64,000 bases of DNA, from NCBI GenBank assembly GCA_905234765.1, contig CAJOIF010000019.1:1-64000 (forward strand). The letters run 5' to 3'. Each line of letters starts with the position of its first letter. The stretch's first letter is position 1. The translations under genes were made by a program, and so were the position numbers. Below, in pieces: positions 54,444-61,900 of this stretch. Origin of the DNA: an uncultured Bacteroidales bacterium. GTDB taxonomy: Bacteria; Bacteroidota; Bacteroidia; Bacteroidales; F082. The notes under the pieces were generated by a model. The model ran no database searches, was not told the origin of the DNA, and saw nothing but the letters and a program-made list of their open reading frames with translations.

Positions 54444-55742
54444 TTATTCCACAACGACCAAATAATAATTCTTCTTTCCTTTCTGCACAAGGATGTACTT
54501 GCCGTCGATGAGGTCGTCGGGGGTCATCATCTTGTCTAGAGTGACCTTTTCCTTGTTGACGCTTACACCGTTGGCTTGGGTCATTTTGCGGGCTTCGCCC
54601 TTCGAGGGGAAGATCTGCGTATTGACGGCCATGAAATCGACGATCGGGATGCCGGCTTCGAGGGCGGTGCGGGCGATGTGATCCTGCGGCACGCCGTCGA
54701 ACACATCCAAGAAGGTCTCCTCATCGAGTTTCTCCAGGCCTTCCTTGGTCGACTTGCCGAAGAGGATGTTGGAGGCTTCGATGGCGGCATCTAAGGCTTC
54801 TTGCGAGTGCACCAACACCGTGACTTCTTGTGCAAGACGCTTTTGCAATACACGCATGCCTGGGTCTTTTTTGTGCTCCTCGATGAGGGCATCTATCACA
54901 TCCTTTTCCAAAGAAGTGAAAATCTTGATGTATTTCTCGGCGTCCTCGTCGCTGACGTTGAGCCAGAACTGGTAGAACTTGTAAGGCGTGGTGCGTTTCG
55001 GGTCGAGCCAGATGTTGCCGCTCTCGGTCTTGCCGAACTTCTTGCCGTCGGCCTTGGTGATCAGCGGGCATGTCAGGGCAAAGGCCTCGTTTTCAAAGCC
55101 CAAGGTTCTACGAATCAACTCCGTGCCCGTAGTGATGTTGCCCCATTGGTCGTTGCCGCCCAGTTGCAGCTTGCAGTTCTTGTGCTGGTAGAGCCAGAGG
55201 AAATCGTAGCCTTGCAGAAGTTGGTAGGTGAATTCAGTAAAGCTCAAACCGTCGCGGGCGGTGCCGTTGAGGCGCTGCTGCACGCTGTCCTTGGCCATCA
55301 TGTAGTTCACAGTGATGTGCTTGCCCACCTCACGTGCGAAGTCGAGGAAGGTGAAGTCTTTCATCCAGTCGTAGTTGTTCACCATCTCGGCGGCGTTGGG
55401 TTCTTTCGACTCGAAGTCAAGGAACTTGGCCACTTGTGCCTTAATGCACTCTTGGTTGTGGCGCAAGGTCTCTTCGTTGAGCAGGTTACGTTCTTGGCTC
55501 TTGCCCGAGGGGTCACCAATCATGCCAGTGGCGCCGCCCACGAGGATGATGGGCTTGTGGCCACAGCGTTGCAAGTGGCGCAGCATCATGATGCCGCACA
55601 GGTGTCCGATATGCAGGGAGTCGGCGGTTGGGTCAGTGCCGAGGTAGGCCGTTACCATTTCTTTCTGGAGGAGTTCTTCCGTTCCTGGCATCATCTGTGC
55701 CAACATTCCGCGCCAGCGGAGTTCTTCAACAAAATTCTTCAT
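54444..55742 (-). CDS. tyrS: Tyrosine--tRNA ligase
   Basis: 432 residues, class [17 protein letters not shown] has the HIGH motif; [13 protein letters not shown] is the tyrosine-site signature; KFGKTESG is the KMSKS equivalent; an S4-like RNA-binding domain closes the protein (about 365-432; [19 protein letters not shown]). It charges tRNA(Tyr). Single-gene unit with its own promoter and terminator. Confidence 0.97.
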   Translation of the reverse strand: MKNFVEELRWRGMLAQMMPGTEELLQKEMVTAYLGTDPTADSLHIGHLCGIMMLRHLQRCGHKPIILVGGATGMIGDPSGKSQERNLLNEETLRHNQECIKAQVAKFLDFESKEPNAAEMVNNYDWMKDFTFLDFAREVGKHITVNYMMAKDSVQQRLNGTARDGLSFTEFTYQLLQGYDFLWLYQHKNCKLQLGGNDQWGNITTGTELIRRTLGFENEAFALTCPLITKADGKKFGKTESGNIWLDPKRTTPYKFYQFWLNVSDEDAEKYIKIFTSLEKDVIDALIEEHKKDPGMRVLQKRLAQEVTVLVHSQEALDAAIEASNILFGKSTKEGLEKLDEETFLDVFDGVPQDHIARTALEAGIPIVDFMAVNTQIFPSKGEARKMTQANGVSVNKEKVTLDKMMTPDDLIDGKYILVQKGKKNYYLVVVE

Positions 55743-55764
55743 CGTTTACTTCAGTTTTGAGGTG

Positions 55765-55772
55765 CAAAAATA
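55765..55772 (-). promoter_or_regulatory. -7 box TATTTTTG of tyrS
   Basis: 23 bp before the ATG at 55742. Confidence 0.5.
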
Positions 55773-55829
55773 CGGGAAATCGGCGAATAAATGGAGTATT
55801 CACCGAAAAATATGACGAATAACAAAATT

Positions 55830-55886
55830 TATACCCGAATGAAATAATCTATGGATAAACATTGGTTTTATATCCTATCGGGTATA
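55830..55886. repeat. TATACCCGA/TCGGGTATA inverted repeat upstream of hipBST
   Basis: Perfect 9-base arms at 55830-55838 and 55878-55886 separated by 39 bases, in the AT-rich spacer (273 bp) between tyrS and hipB. Possibly a further regulator site or the trace of an inserted element. Confidence 0.45.
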
Positions 55887-55950
55887 GAATAGATATTTTT
55901 TAATTAAATTATATCCGCTTGAATGTAATTATATAAAAAATTTGGTGTTT

Positions 55951-55970
55951 TTACATTCTTTCTAATGTAA
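55951..55970 (+). promoter_or_regulatory. Candidate HipB operator
   Basis: Perfect inverted repeat TTACATT, six bases, AATGTAA, just upstream of the -7 box where it would cover the -33 region. Extra half-sites with TGTAA lie at 55924 and 56007. HipB proteins repress their own operon through such sites. Confidence 0.65.
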
Positions 55971-55986
55971 TTTGCATAAAAAGTAC

Positions 55987-55994
55987 TATTTTTG
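55987..55994 (+). promoter_or_regulatory. -7 box TATTTTTG of hipBST
   Basis: 22 bp before the hipB ATG at 56016. Confidence 0.55.
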
Positions 55995-56015
55995 CAGCCG
56001 AAAGGATGTAAAACA

Positions 56016-56228
56016 ATGAAGAAAACCCCTTTGACAGAGACCGTGAAACGGTTGAGAAAGCAATATGGTCTGACCCAGGAACAACTTGCCCTCAAATCGG
56101 GCGTAGGATTGAATTTTGTCCGCGAAATGGAGCAAGGCAAGGCCACCGTCAGGCTCGACAAAGTGAACCAGGTACTCAATTTATTTAATTATGAAATGAT
56201 GCCCGTGTCAAGAAAGGATAGGCAATGA
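56016..56228 (+). CDS. hipB: HipB-like antitoxin/repressor (HTH-XRE)
   Basis: 70 residues from MKKTPLTETVKRLRKQYGL; the eight codons before it run through the promoter. A single XRE helix-turn-helix (QYGLTQEQLALKSGVGLNFV in part, about 16-36) followed by EQGKATVRLDKVNQVL, typical of HipB from Bacteroidota. It would bind the TTACATT/AATGTAA operator upstream. Its stop overlaps the hipS start (ATGA). Confidence 0.88.
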   Translation: MKKTPLTETVKRLRKQYGLTQEQLALKSGVGLNFVREMEQGKATVRLDKVNQVLNLFNYEMMPVSRKDRQ

Positions 56229-56551
56229 AAAAGGCTCTGATTTATTTTCGGGATATTTTGGCAGGACGACTCGCCGAGACAGAAGATGGTTATGAGTTTC
56301 GATACGAAGCAACCTACCTTGCCAGGCCGCAGGCCGAACCCATCAGCCTCACCTTGCCTTTGCGCAAAGAAGTTTATCAAAGCCATGTGTTATTCCCGTT
56401 TTTCGACGGACTGATACCCGAAGGTTGGCTCTTAGATGTGGCCATGCGTAATACCGACATCAGTATTCTTGACAGGATGTCATTGCTGTTGCTCTGCTGC
56501 AAGGATTGTATTGGAGCCGTTAGTGTAATCCCTGACAATGAGGAGGATTGA
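56225..56551 (+). CDS. hipS: HipS-like protein (separate HipA N-terminal subdomain)
   Basis: 108 residues, equal to the N-terminal subdomain-1 of HipA (LAGRLAETEDGYEFRYEATYL, PISLTLPLRKEVYQSHVLFPFFDGLIPEGWLL). In hipBST systems this piece is a separate protein, and in E. coli HipS acts as the antitoxin of the kinase HipT. Four-base overlap with hipB and a one-base gap to hipT show a three-gene operon. Confidence 0.85.
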   Translation: MKKALIYFRDILAGRLAETEDGYEFRYEATYLARPQAEPISLTLPLRKEVYQSHVLFPFFDGLIPEGWLLDVAMRNTDISILDRMSLLLLCCKDCIGAVSVIPDNEED

Positions 56552-56552
56552 C

Positions 56553-57494
56553 ATGAGTAAATGTTTATTTTGCTACAAGGAATTGAATGAGGGCGAAAAG
56601 GATTTTCATGCCCGTTGCGCTCGCAATTTTTTTGGTGTGACCACAGCACCCGTCATGGAATATACCCAATCCGACATGGATCGTTTGGCCGAGCAAATCA
56701 TCCGCTCGCAGACGACATTGACAGGCGTGCAGCCCAAATTGTCGTTGAACCTGCAAAAGCACGAAGGGAGTCAACGATTGACCATAGTTGGATTATGGGG
56801 TGCCTACATCTTCAAGCCACAGACTTCAAGGTTTGCAGAGCTGCCCGAGAATGAAGACCTTACCATGCACCTTGCCGAGATTGCGGGACTGAAAACGGCG
56901 CAACATTCCTTGATTCGTCTTGCCGATGAATCGTTGGGCTACCTTACTCGCCGTATGGATCGCGATGCAAAAGGCTACAAACTTCCGATGGAAGATTTCT
57001 GCCAACTGACTGAACGGCAAACGGAATACAAATACCGCAGTTCCTACGAACAGGTGGCTAAGGCTATCGAACGCTACTCCACTGTTCCACAATTAGATTT
57101 AATCAATTATTACGAAGAGGTAATCTTTTGTTGGCTTACGGGCAACAACGACATGCACTTGAAGAATTTCTCGTTGATATCCCTGAGCGAAGGACGATAC
57201 GAACTTTCGCCTGCATACGATTTGCTCAATGTAGTCATCGTGAATCCTGACGATACCGAAGAATTGGCCCTCACCTTAAATGGCAAAAAACGTCGTATTT
57301 TCCGCAAGGATTTTGTTGAAGCCGCAAGTAGGTCTGGGGTTTCTGAGAAAGTCTTGGATGGATTGATTGCGCATTTCAAGCAATGCTTGCCTGCCTGGGA
57401 AAAGAAAATCGATGAATCGTTCCTGTCTGATGGGAAGAAAATGGATTATAAAGAATTGGTTTCCCAAAGAATGAACAAATTGTTAGGCTTGTAG
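56553..57494 (+). CDS. hipT: HipT-like serine/threonine kinase toxin
   Basis: 313 residues from MSKCLFCYKELNEGEKDFH at 56553. An N-terminal C2HC zinc-finger-like site (Cys4, Cys7, His, Cys) precedes the HipA kinase core. Gly-rich loop equivalent TGVQPKLSLNL; catalytic GNNDMHLKNFS (Asp/His/Asn); metal-binding LSPAYDLLN. HipA/HipT kinases phosphorylate an aminoacyl-tRNA synthetase (GltX for HipA, TrpS for E. coli HipT), halting translation. The target here is unknown. Confidence 0.87.
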   Translation: MSKCLFCYKELNEGEKDFHARCARNFFGVTTAPVMEYTQSDMDRLAEQIIRSQTTLTGVQPKLSLNLQKHEGSQRLTIVGLWGAYIFKPQTSRFAELPENEDLTMHLAEIAGLKTAQHSLIRLADESLGYLTRRMDRDAKGYKLPMEDFCQLTERQTEYKYRSSYEQVAKAIERYSTVPQLDLINYYEEVIFCWLTGNNDMHLKNFSLISLSEGRYELSPAYDLLNVVIVNPDDTEELALTLNGKKRRIFRKDFVEAASRSGVSEKVLDGLIAHFKQCLPAWEKKIDESFLSDGKKMDYKELVSQRMNKLLGL

Positions 57495-57587
57495 GTCTGT
57501 GTACAGAAAATTCACACCGCTATTAACGAAAAATGCGTACTTACGCAAAAAAGTAAACAAAGAAATTGTACATCAGAAAAAATTATG

Positions 57588-57595
57588 TAATTTTG
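57588..57595 (+). promoter_or_regulatory. -7 box TAATTTTG of the third ATPase gene
   Basis: 39 bp before the ATG at 57634; followed by a 12-bp palindrome. Confidence 0.5.
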
Positions 57596-57604
57596 CAGTT
57601 GTAT

Positions 57605-57616
57605 TGCAAATTTGCA
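57605..57616 (+). promoter_or_regulatory. Palindrome TGCAAATTTGCA between promoter and start of the third ATPase gene
   Basis: Perfect 12-bp palindrome at the expected transcription start region. A further GCGT/ACGC inverted repeat lies upstream (about 57536-57547). Confidence 0.45.
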
Positions 57617-57633
57617 TAAAATAACATATAAAA

Positions 57634-58788
57634 ATGATTTACAGAGATATAACGAGTGCTATCTTGGAGAATTTCAAATATTTTCCAGTAATCACCCTGA
57701 CAGGACCAAGACAGTCGGGCAAAACCACACTCATTCGCGAAGTGTTTAAGGATTTGCCTTATTATTCAATGGAAAATATTGATATACAGAATTTTGCAAA
57801 TAACGACCCTGTTGCTTTCCTGAATCAAGACAAGCGGGGAATGGTTTTGGATGAGGTACAAAACACTCCTCATTTGTTGTCATATATACAAGGTATTGTT
57901 GACGAGGATCCTGAAAATAAATTCATTCTGTCTGGCAGCGCGCAATTCAGTTTAATGCACAATGTAACACAATCATTGGCAGGAAGGACTGCAGTTTTGG
58001 AGCTATTGCCTCTTTCGCTCAATGAATTAAGGGGTGTCCTTTCGGAAATGAGTGTTGACAACTTGATTTTAGATGGTTTCTATCCTGCTATACACGCTGG
58101 AAAAAATGTGTCAAAGTTGTTTTATCCTGCCTATACGAAAAACTATTTGGAACGGGACGTAAGACAATTGTTGCAAGTCAAGGACATGCGGGCTTTTCAG
58201 GTGTTTTTGAGACTTTGTGCTGGCCGCATCGGCAGTCTGTTTAATAGTTCCGAATTGTCGAACGAGGTCGGTGTTTCAGTCAATACTATCAAAGCTTGGT
58301 TGTCGCTGCTACAAGCTTCATATATCGTGACACTGCTGCCCCCATATTATGAGAACTCGCGCAAGAGACTGACCAAGACACCGAAACTCTACTTTTATGA
58401 TACGGGATTGGCCGTCTATCTTTTGGACATCGAAAACGAGCAGCAACTTTCGCATGACAAAATGCGAGGTCATCTGTTTGAAAACATGGTAGTTATGGAA
58501 TTTATGAAAAGCGCTTTCAATAAAGGTCGAAGTGGCAATCTCTCATTTTATCGCGACAGCAATGGCAACGAAATCGACTTGCTTGTTGCCAAAGAAGGTC
58601 GTTATACGGCTATCGAAATCAAGTCGGCCCAAACCTACAACAGCGAATTTGAGAAAGGTCTTAAATTCACTTCACCTGAATTGGAATCCAAAATAATCGA
58701 AAGGGCTATCGTTTATGCTGGCGATTACGAAAACACTGAAAGCAAAATAAAACTTTTGAATTTCAAAAATTTACATAGTTTGATGTAA
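57634..58788 (+). CDS. AAA-type ATPase with DUF4143 domain
   Basis: 384 residues. Walker A LTGPRQSGKTTLIRE (about 22-36), Walker B GMVLDEVQNTP, sensor FILSGSAQFSL, DUF4143 with SVNTIKAWLSLLQASYIV, and C-terminal SFYRDSNGNEIDLLV ... YTAIEIKSAQT, a PD-(D/E)XK-like strand order. Third and most divergent paralogue in the window. It lies 139 bp after hipT with its own promoter. Its 3' end overlaps the convergent DUF3089 gene by 26 bases. Confidence 0.86.
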   Translation: MIYRDITSAILENFKYFPVITLTGPRQSGKTTLIREVFKDLPYYSMENIDIQNFANNDPVAFLNQDKRGMVLDEVQNTPHLLSYIQGIVDEDPENKFILSGSAQFSLMHNVTQSLAGRTAVLELLPLSLNELRGVLSEMSVDNLILDGFYPAIHAGKNVSKLFYPAYTKNYLERDVRQLLQVKDMRAFQVFLRLCAGRIGSLFNSSELSNEVGVSVNTIKAWLSLLQASYIVTLLPPYYENSRKRLTKTPKLYFYDTGLAVYLLDIENEQQLSHDKMRGHLFENMVVMEFMKSAFNKGRSGNLSFYRDSNGNEIDLLVAKEGRYTAIEIKSAQTYNSEFEKGLKFTSPELESKIIERAIVYAGDYENTESKIKLLNFKNLHSLM

Positions 58789-59764
58789 GATGGTTTTTCA
58801 ACCTACACCGCATATTCTCTAAAACATTTCCCCCAAACAGCCACGAGTCGGCAAAATGTAAATTACCTCTAGGAAACATCTTTTCGTAGGCTGGATTGAA
58901 GACCATCTCGGGGTCGAGGTCAGGGCAGACAGTGGTGTGGTTGTAGAGATAAGTCCTTGTGGGACAAGGAACAATCAAAACGCTGTCGCGGGTGGCGTTG
59001 TATTTGGCCATGCCCAAATGGAACTCGGAAGGAACGGTACCCGTTGACGCCGTCCAAGTGGTCGGATTGACGCCCACCACATCGTTGCGCGACACCCTGC
59101 CGATGGCCGTCGTATCAGTCACCGAGTTGAAGACGACCAGACCTTGCATGAGACTGTCGGTGGCAGGCTTCAAAGCCTCGGGATAGTCTGCCAGTTCCTC
59201 TGCAGTAACATGATAGCCAATGCAATAGGCGGCAACCATCAACTTGCGTTGTTCTTCGGTTATGCCGTTTTTCAGCAGTTCGATGAGCATCTGCGAGCCT
59301 TGGCTGTGGCCCATAAGGAAGAAGGGGCGGCCGTGGTTGTAGTGCGCCATATAATATTGGAAGGCGTCGTTGACATCTTTGGCGGCTGTCTGTGCCAATT
59401 GGTGAACGACGGAATCAGGTTGGGAATAGGCCTCAAAGATTATTTGGCGGTAATAGGGTGCGTAGAAGTTGTATTCGCCATAAAGCATTTTGTTGAACCG
59501 CTGATTGCCGTTGGCTTCTTCCCTCACCTCGGGCAGGGTGATGTCGGCAAACCACGATGAGTCGTTGTCCACAAAAGAAATGGTTGACACGGTCGGATAG
59601 ACGTAAAACACATCAGCGGCATGGCTTTCGTCGCCACAGCTGTACCAATAGACAGTGTCGACGTAATCGATGCTTGTCGCAACCGCTTGCGATTGACGCT
59701 TGCAAGAAAAGAATGAGGCCATCATTAATGCCATCAAAACAGCTAAAAAAGACTTGTTTTTCAT
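58763..59764 (-). CDS. DUF3089 alpha/beta-hydrolase-like lipoprotein
   Basis: 333 residues from MKNKSFLAVLMALMMASFFSC at 59764; SFFSC is a lipobox (Cys21). The hydrolase nucleophile elbow is GHSQGSQML (about 175-183); DVFYVYPTVS and NFYAPYYRQ are typical of DUF3089. A late His in HTTVCPDLD or NLHFADSW may complete the triad. Substrate unknown. The promoter at 59788 supports this start over the longer frame that runs through the glyA repeat. Confidence 0.85.
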   Translation of the reverse strand: MKNKSFLAVLMALMMASFFSCKRQSQAVATSIDYVDTVYWYSCGDESHAADVFYVYPTVSTISFVDNDSSWFADITLPEVREEANGNQRFNKMLYGEYNFYAPYYRQIIFEAYSQPDSVVHQLAQTAAKDVNDAFQYYMAHYNHGRPFFLMGHSQGSQMLIELLKNGITEEQRKLMVAAYCIGYHVTAEELADYPEALKPATDSLMQGLVVFNSVTDTTAIGRVSRNDVVGVNPTTWTASTGTVPSEFHLGMAKYNATRDSVLIVPCPTRTYLYNHTTVCPDLDPEMVFNPAYEKMFPRGNLHFADSWLFGGNVLENMRCRLKNHLTSNYVNF

Positions 59765-59787
59765 CGGGATGATAACTTTTGTGCCGA

Positions 59788-59795
59788 CAAAAATA
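59788..59795 (-). promoter_or_regulatory. -7 box TATTTTTG of the DUF3089 gene
   Basis: 24 bp before the ATG at 59764. Confidence 0.5.
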
Positions 59796-59836
59796 GTAAA
59801 AGTCAGATTTTTTGTTGAAGACTCAATAAAATTTCG

Positions 59837-59844
59837 CAACTTTG
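59837..59844 (+). promoter_or_regulatory. Weak -7 box CAACTTTG of glyA
   Basis: One mismatch to TAnnTTTG; it would place the whole GAGAC/GTCCC element inside the glyA leader. Confidence 0.35.
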
Positions 59845-59857
59845 CAGCAATTTTGAA

Positions 59858-59932
59858 GGACTCGTGACTTCGAGACGGCGTGACTTCGAGACGGACAAAG
59901 TCCCATAGTCTCGCGTCCCGCAGTCCCGCGTC
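59858..59932 (+). repeat. GAGAC/GTCCC inverted element in the glyA leader
   Basis: GACTCGTGACTTCGAGAC units on the left, GTCTCGCGTCCCG and GTCCCGCGTC on the right, then an A-rich stretch of AACAATCAAAC-like words to the ATG at 59973. Confidence 0.75.
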
Positions 59933-59972
59933 AAAAAGAACAACAATCAAACAATCAACATAATCAACAACA

Positions 59973-61271
59973 ATGAAAAGAGACGAAAAAATCTTTGATC
60001 TGATTCGCCAAGAGAAAGAGCGTCAGATGCACGGAATCGAACTTATCGCTTCGGAAAACTTTGTCAGTGAGCAAGTTCTGGAGGCCATGGGTTCTGTCAT
60101 GACCAACAAATACGCCGAGGGTTATCCCGGCAAGCGTTACTACGGCGGCTGCCAAATCGTCGACCAGAGCGAGCAAATCGCCATCGACCGCGCCTGCCAA
60201 CTGTTCAATGCCACCTTCGCCAACGTGCAGCCCCACTCGGGCGCACAGGCCAACATGGCTGTGATGCAAGCTTTGCTTGAACCCGGCGACACCTTCATGG
60301 GTCTCGACCTCTCGCACGGTGGTCACCTCTCGCACGGCAGCCCGGTCAATGCTTCGGGTATGCTCTACAAGCCCGTCGCTTATCATGTGGCCAAGGAAAC
60401 GGGTCGCGTCGACTACGATGAGATGGAGAAGATTGCCCTTGAGTGCAAGCCGAAACTCATCATCGCCGGTGCTTCTGCATACAGCCGTGACTGGGACTAC
60501 AAGCGCATGCGCGCCATCGCCGACCAAGTGGGTGCTGTCCTCATGGCCGACGTCAGCCACCCCGCTGGCCTCATCGCCAAGGGCCTGCTGAATGACCCGC
60601 TCGAGTACTGCCACATCATCACCACCACGACCCACAAGACCCTCCGTGGTCCCCGTGGCGGCATGATCCTCATCCGTCATGACTTCGAAGACCCGCGTGG
60701 CCGCAAGACCCCGAAGGGCGAAATCAAGATGATGTCCGCTTTGATTAATAGTGCCGTATTCCCGGGCATTCAAGGCGGTCCTCTGGAGCATGTCATCGCC
60801 TCCAAGGCCGTTGCTTTCGGCGAAGCTTTGAGCGACGAGTACAAGGAGTACATCATGCAAGTGAAGAAGAACGCCAGCGTCATGGCTGATGCTTTTGTCA
60901 ACAAGGGCTATCAAGTCATCAGCGGCGGCACCGACAACCATTCGATGCTCATCGATCTCCGTGGCAAGTTCCCGGAAATCACTGGTAAGATGGTGGAAAA
61001 CACCCTCGTGCTGGCCGACATCACCGTCAACAAGAACATGGTGCCCTTCGACAGCCGCTCGCCCTTCCTGACCTCTGGCTTGCGTGTTGGCACGCCCGCC
61101 ATTACCACCCGTGGTCTGAAGGAAGACAAGATGCCCCTCATCGTCGACATGATTGACGATGTCATCGGTGACATTAATCCTGAGACCAAGACCGCTTCGG
61201 AGGCCAAGATTGCCGCCGTCCGCGCCGAAGTCAACAAGATGATGAAGGACTATCCGCTCTTCGCTTGGTAA
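59973..61271 (+). CDS. glyA: Serine hydroxymethyltransferase
   Basis: 432 residues, PLP enzyme. [45 protein letters not shown] and the PLP-lysine motif [15 protein letters not shown] are all present. It converts serine and tetrahydrofolate to glycine and methylene-THF in the cytosol. Single-gene unit ended by a strong terminator; the upstream leader holds a GAGAC/GTCCC element. Confidence 0.97.
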   Translation: MKRDEKIFDLIRQEKERQMHGIELIASENFVSEQVLEAMGSVMTNKYAEGYPGKRYYGGCQIVDQSEQIAIDRACQLFNATFANVQPHSGAQANMAVMQALLEPGDTFMGLDLSHGGHLSHGSPVNASGMLYKPVAYHVAKETGRVDYDEMEKIALECKPKLIIAGASAYSRDWDYKRMRAIADQVGAVLMADVSHPAGLIAKGLLNDPLEYCHIITTTTHKTLRGPRGGMILIRHDFEDPRGRKTPKGEIKMMSALINSAVFPGIQGGPLEHVIASKAVAFGEALSDEYKEYIMQVKKNASVMADAFVNKGYQVISGGTDNHSMLIDLRGKFPEITGKMVENTLVLADITVNKNMVPFDSRSPFLTSGLRVGTPAITTRGLKEDKMPLIVDMIDDVIGDINPETKTASEAKIAAVRAEVNKMMKDYPLFAW

Positions 61272-61292
61272 GTGAAACACCTTCAAATAATA

Positions 61293-61319
61293 AAAGGTCG
61301 CTCCAACGGAGCGACCTTT
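61293..61319. terminator. Terminator of glyA, probably bidirectional
   Basis: Perfect AAAGGTCGCTC / GAGCGACCTTT stem with a 4-5-base loop between convergent genes. Confidence 0.8.
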
Positions 61320-61344
61320 ATTTGTTTTGCATGTAAGTTGCGAT

Positions 61345-61803
61345 TTACAAGGGGAAGTACATTCCAATGGTGGCCATGGGGCAAATGGGAATGCCGCCGA
61401 TGACATCTGGGAGTGCGTCAAGTACATCACCGCCAGCTACTCTGACACCCAATCCAATTGAGCATTGGAAATAACGGGGGGCACGGTAGGTGTACATGGG
61501 TCCAACCAGCGATTGGAGCCAAAGGTCACCAAAGCCCTGCTGCCAGTAGGCAATCGAAACCATGGAACTGTTGATGTAATCCTTGAAGTGGTAGTTGATG
61601 GCTGCACCAGCACTGATGCCACCGACACCCACCTGAAGGCTGAGACGTCTGGCGCAAAGGAACTCGAAATCGGCACCGAGGGCACCGCCACCGCCATTGA
61701 GAATACCAATCGAGAGGCAAGTCTTCTTTTTGTTGGGGAGTCGTTCTGCCATGGCCTGTACACTGAACACGGCCAAAAGAGCAAAGAGCAGGAATTTTTT
61801 CAT
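61345..61803 (-). CDS. Small exported protein of unknown function, probable outer-membrane strands
   Basis: 152 residues. A clear signal peptide (MKKFLLFALLAVFSVQAMAE, cleaved at about 19) is followed by Gly-rich alternating segments (LSIGILNGGGGALGADFEF, LSLQVGVGGISAGAAINYHF, FQCSIGLGVRVAGG) and a terminal aromatic residue region (IGMYFPL), suggesting a small beta-barrel or a barrel fragment. I do not recognise the family. It has its own promoter and stands between glyA and the S46 gene. Confidence 0.7.
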   Translation of the reverse strand: MKKFLLFALLAVFSVQAMAERLPNKKKTCLSIGILNGGGGALGADFEFLCARRLSLQVGVGGISAGAAINYHFKDYINSSMVSIAYWQQGFGDLWLQSLVGPMYTYRAPRYFQCSIGLGVRVAGGDVLDALPDVIGGIPICPMATIGMYFPL

Positions 61804-61866
61804 GATGTTAGGTTTTGTTGGTGTTTAAGTATGTTTTCTATTTGGTAATAATTCGTTTTATGAGCG

Positions 61867-61874
61867 CAAAAATA
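61867..61874 (-). promoter_or_regulatory. -7 box TATTTTTG of the small exported protein gene
   Basis: 64 bp before the ATG at 61803 and just after the S46 stop. Confidence 0.45.
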
Positions 61875-61900
61875 AACATTTTTTCTTACATCGCTACTTT

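Noticed and set aside
59964..61430. 488-residue open frame antisense to glyA
   Set aside because: Fully covers glyA and its terminator; composition is that of a shadow frame.
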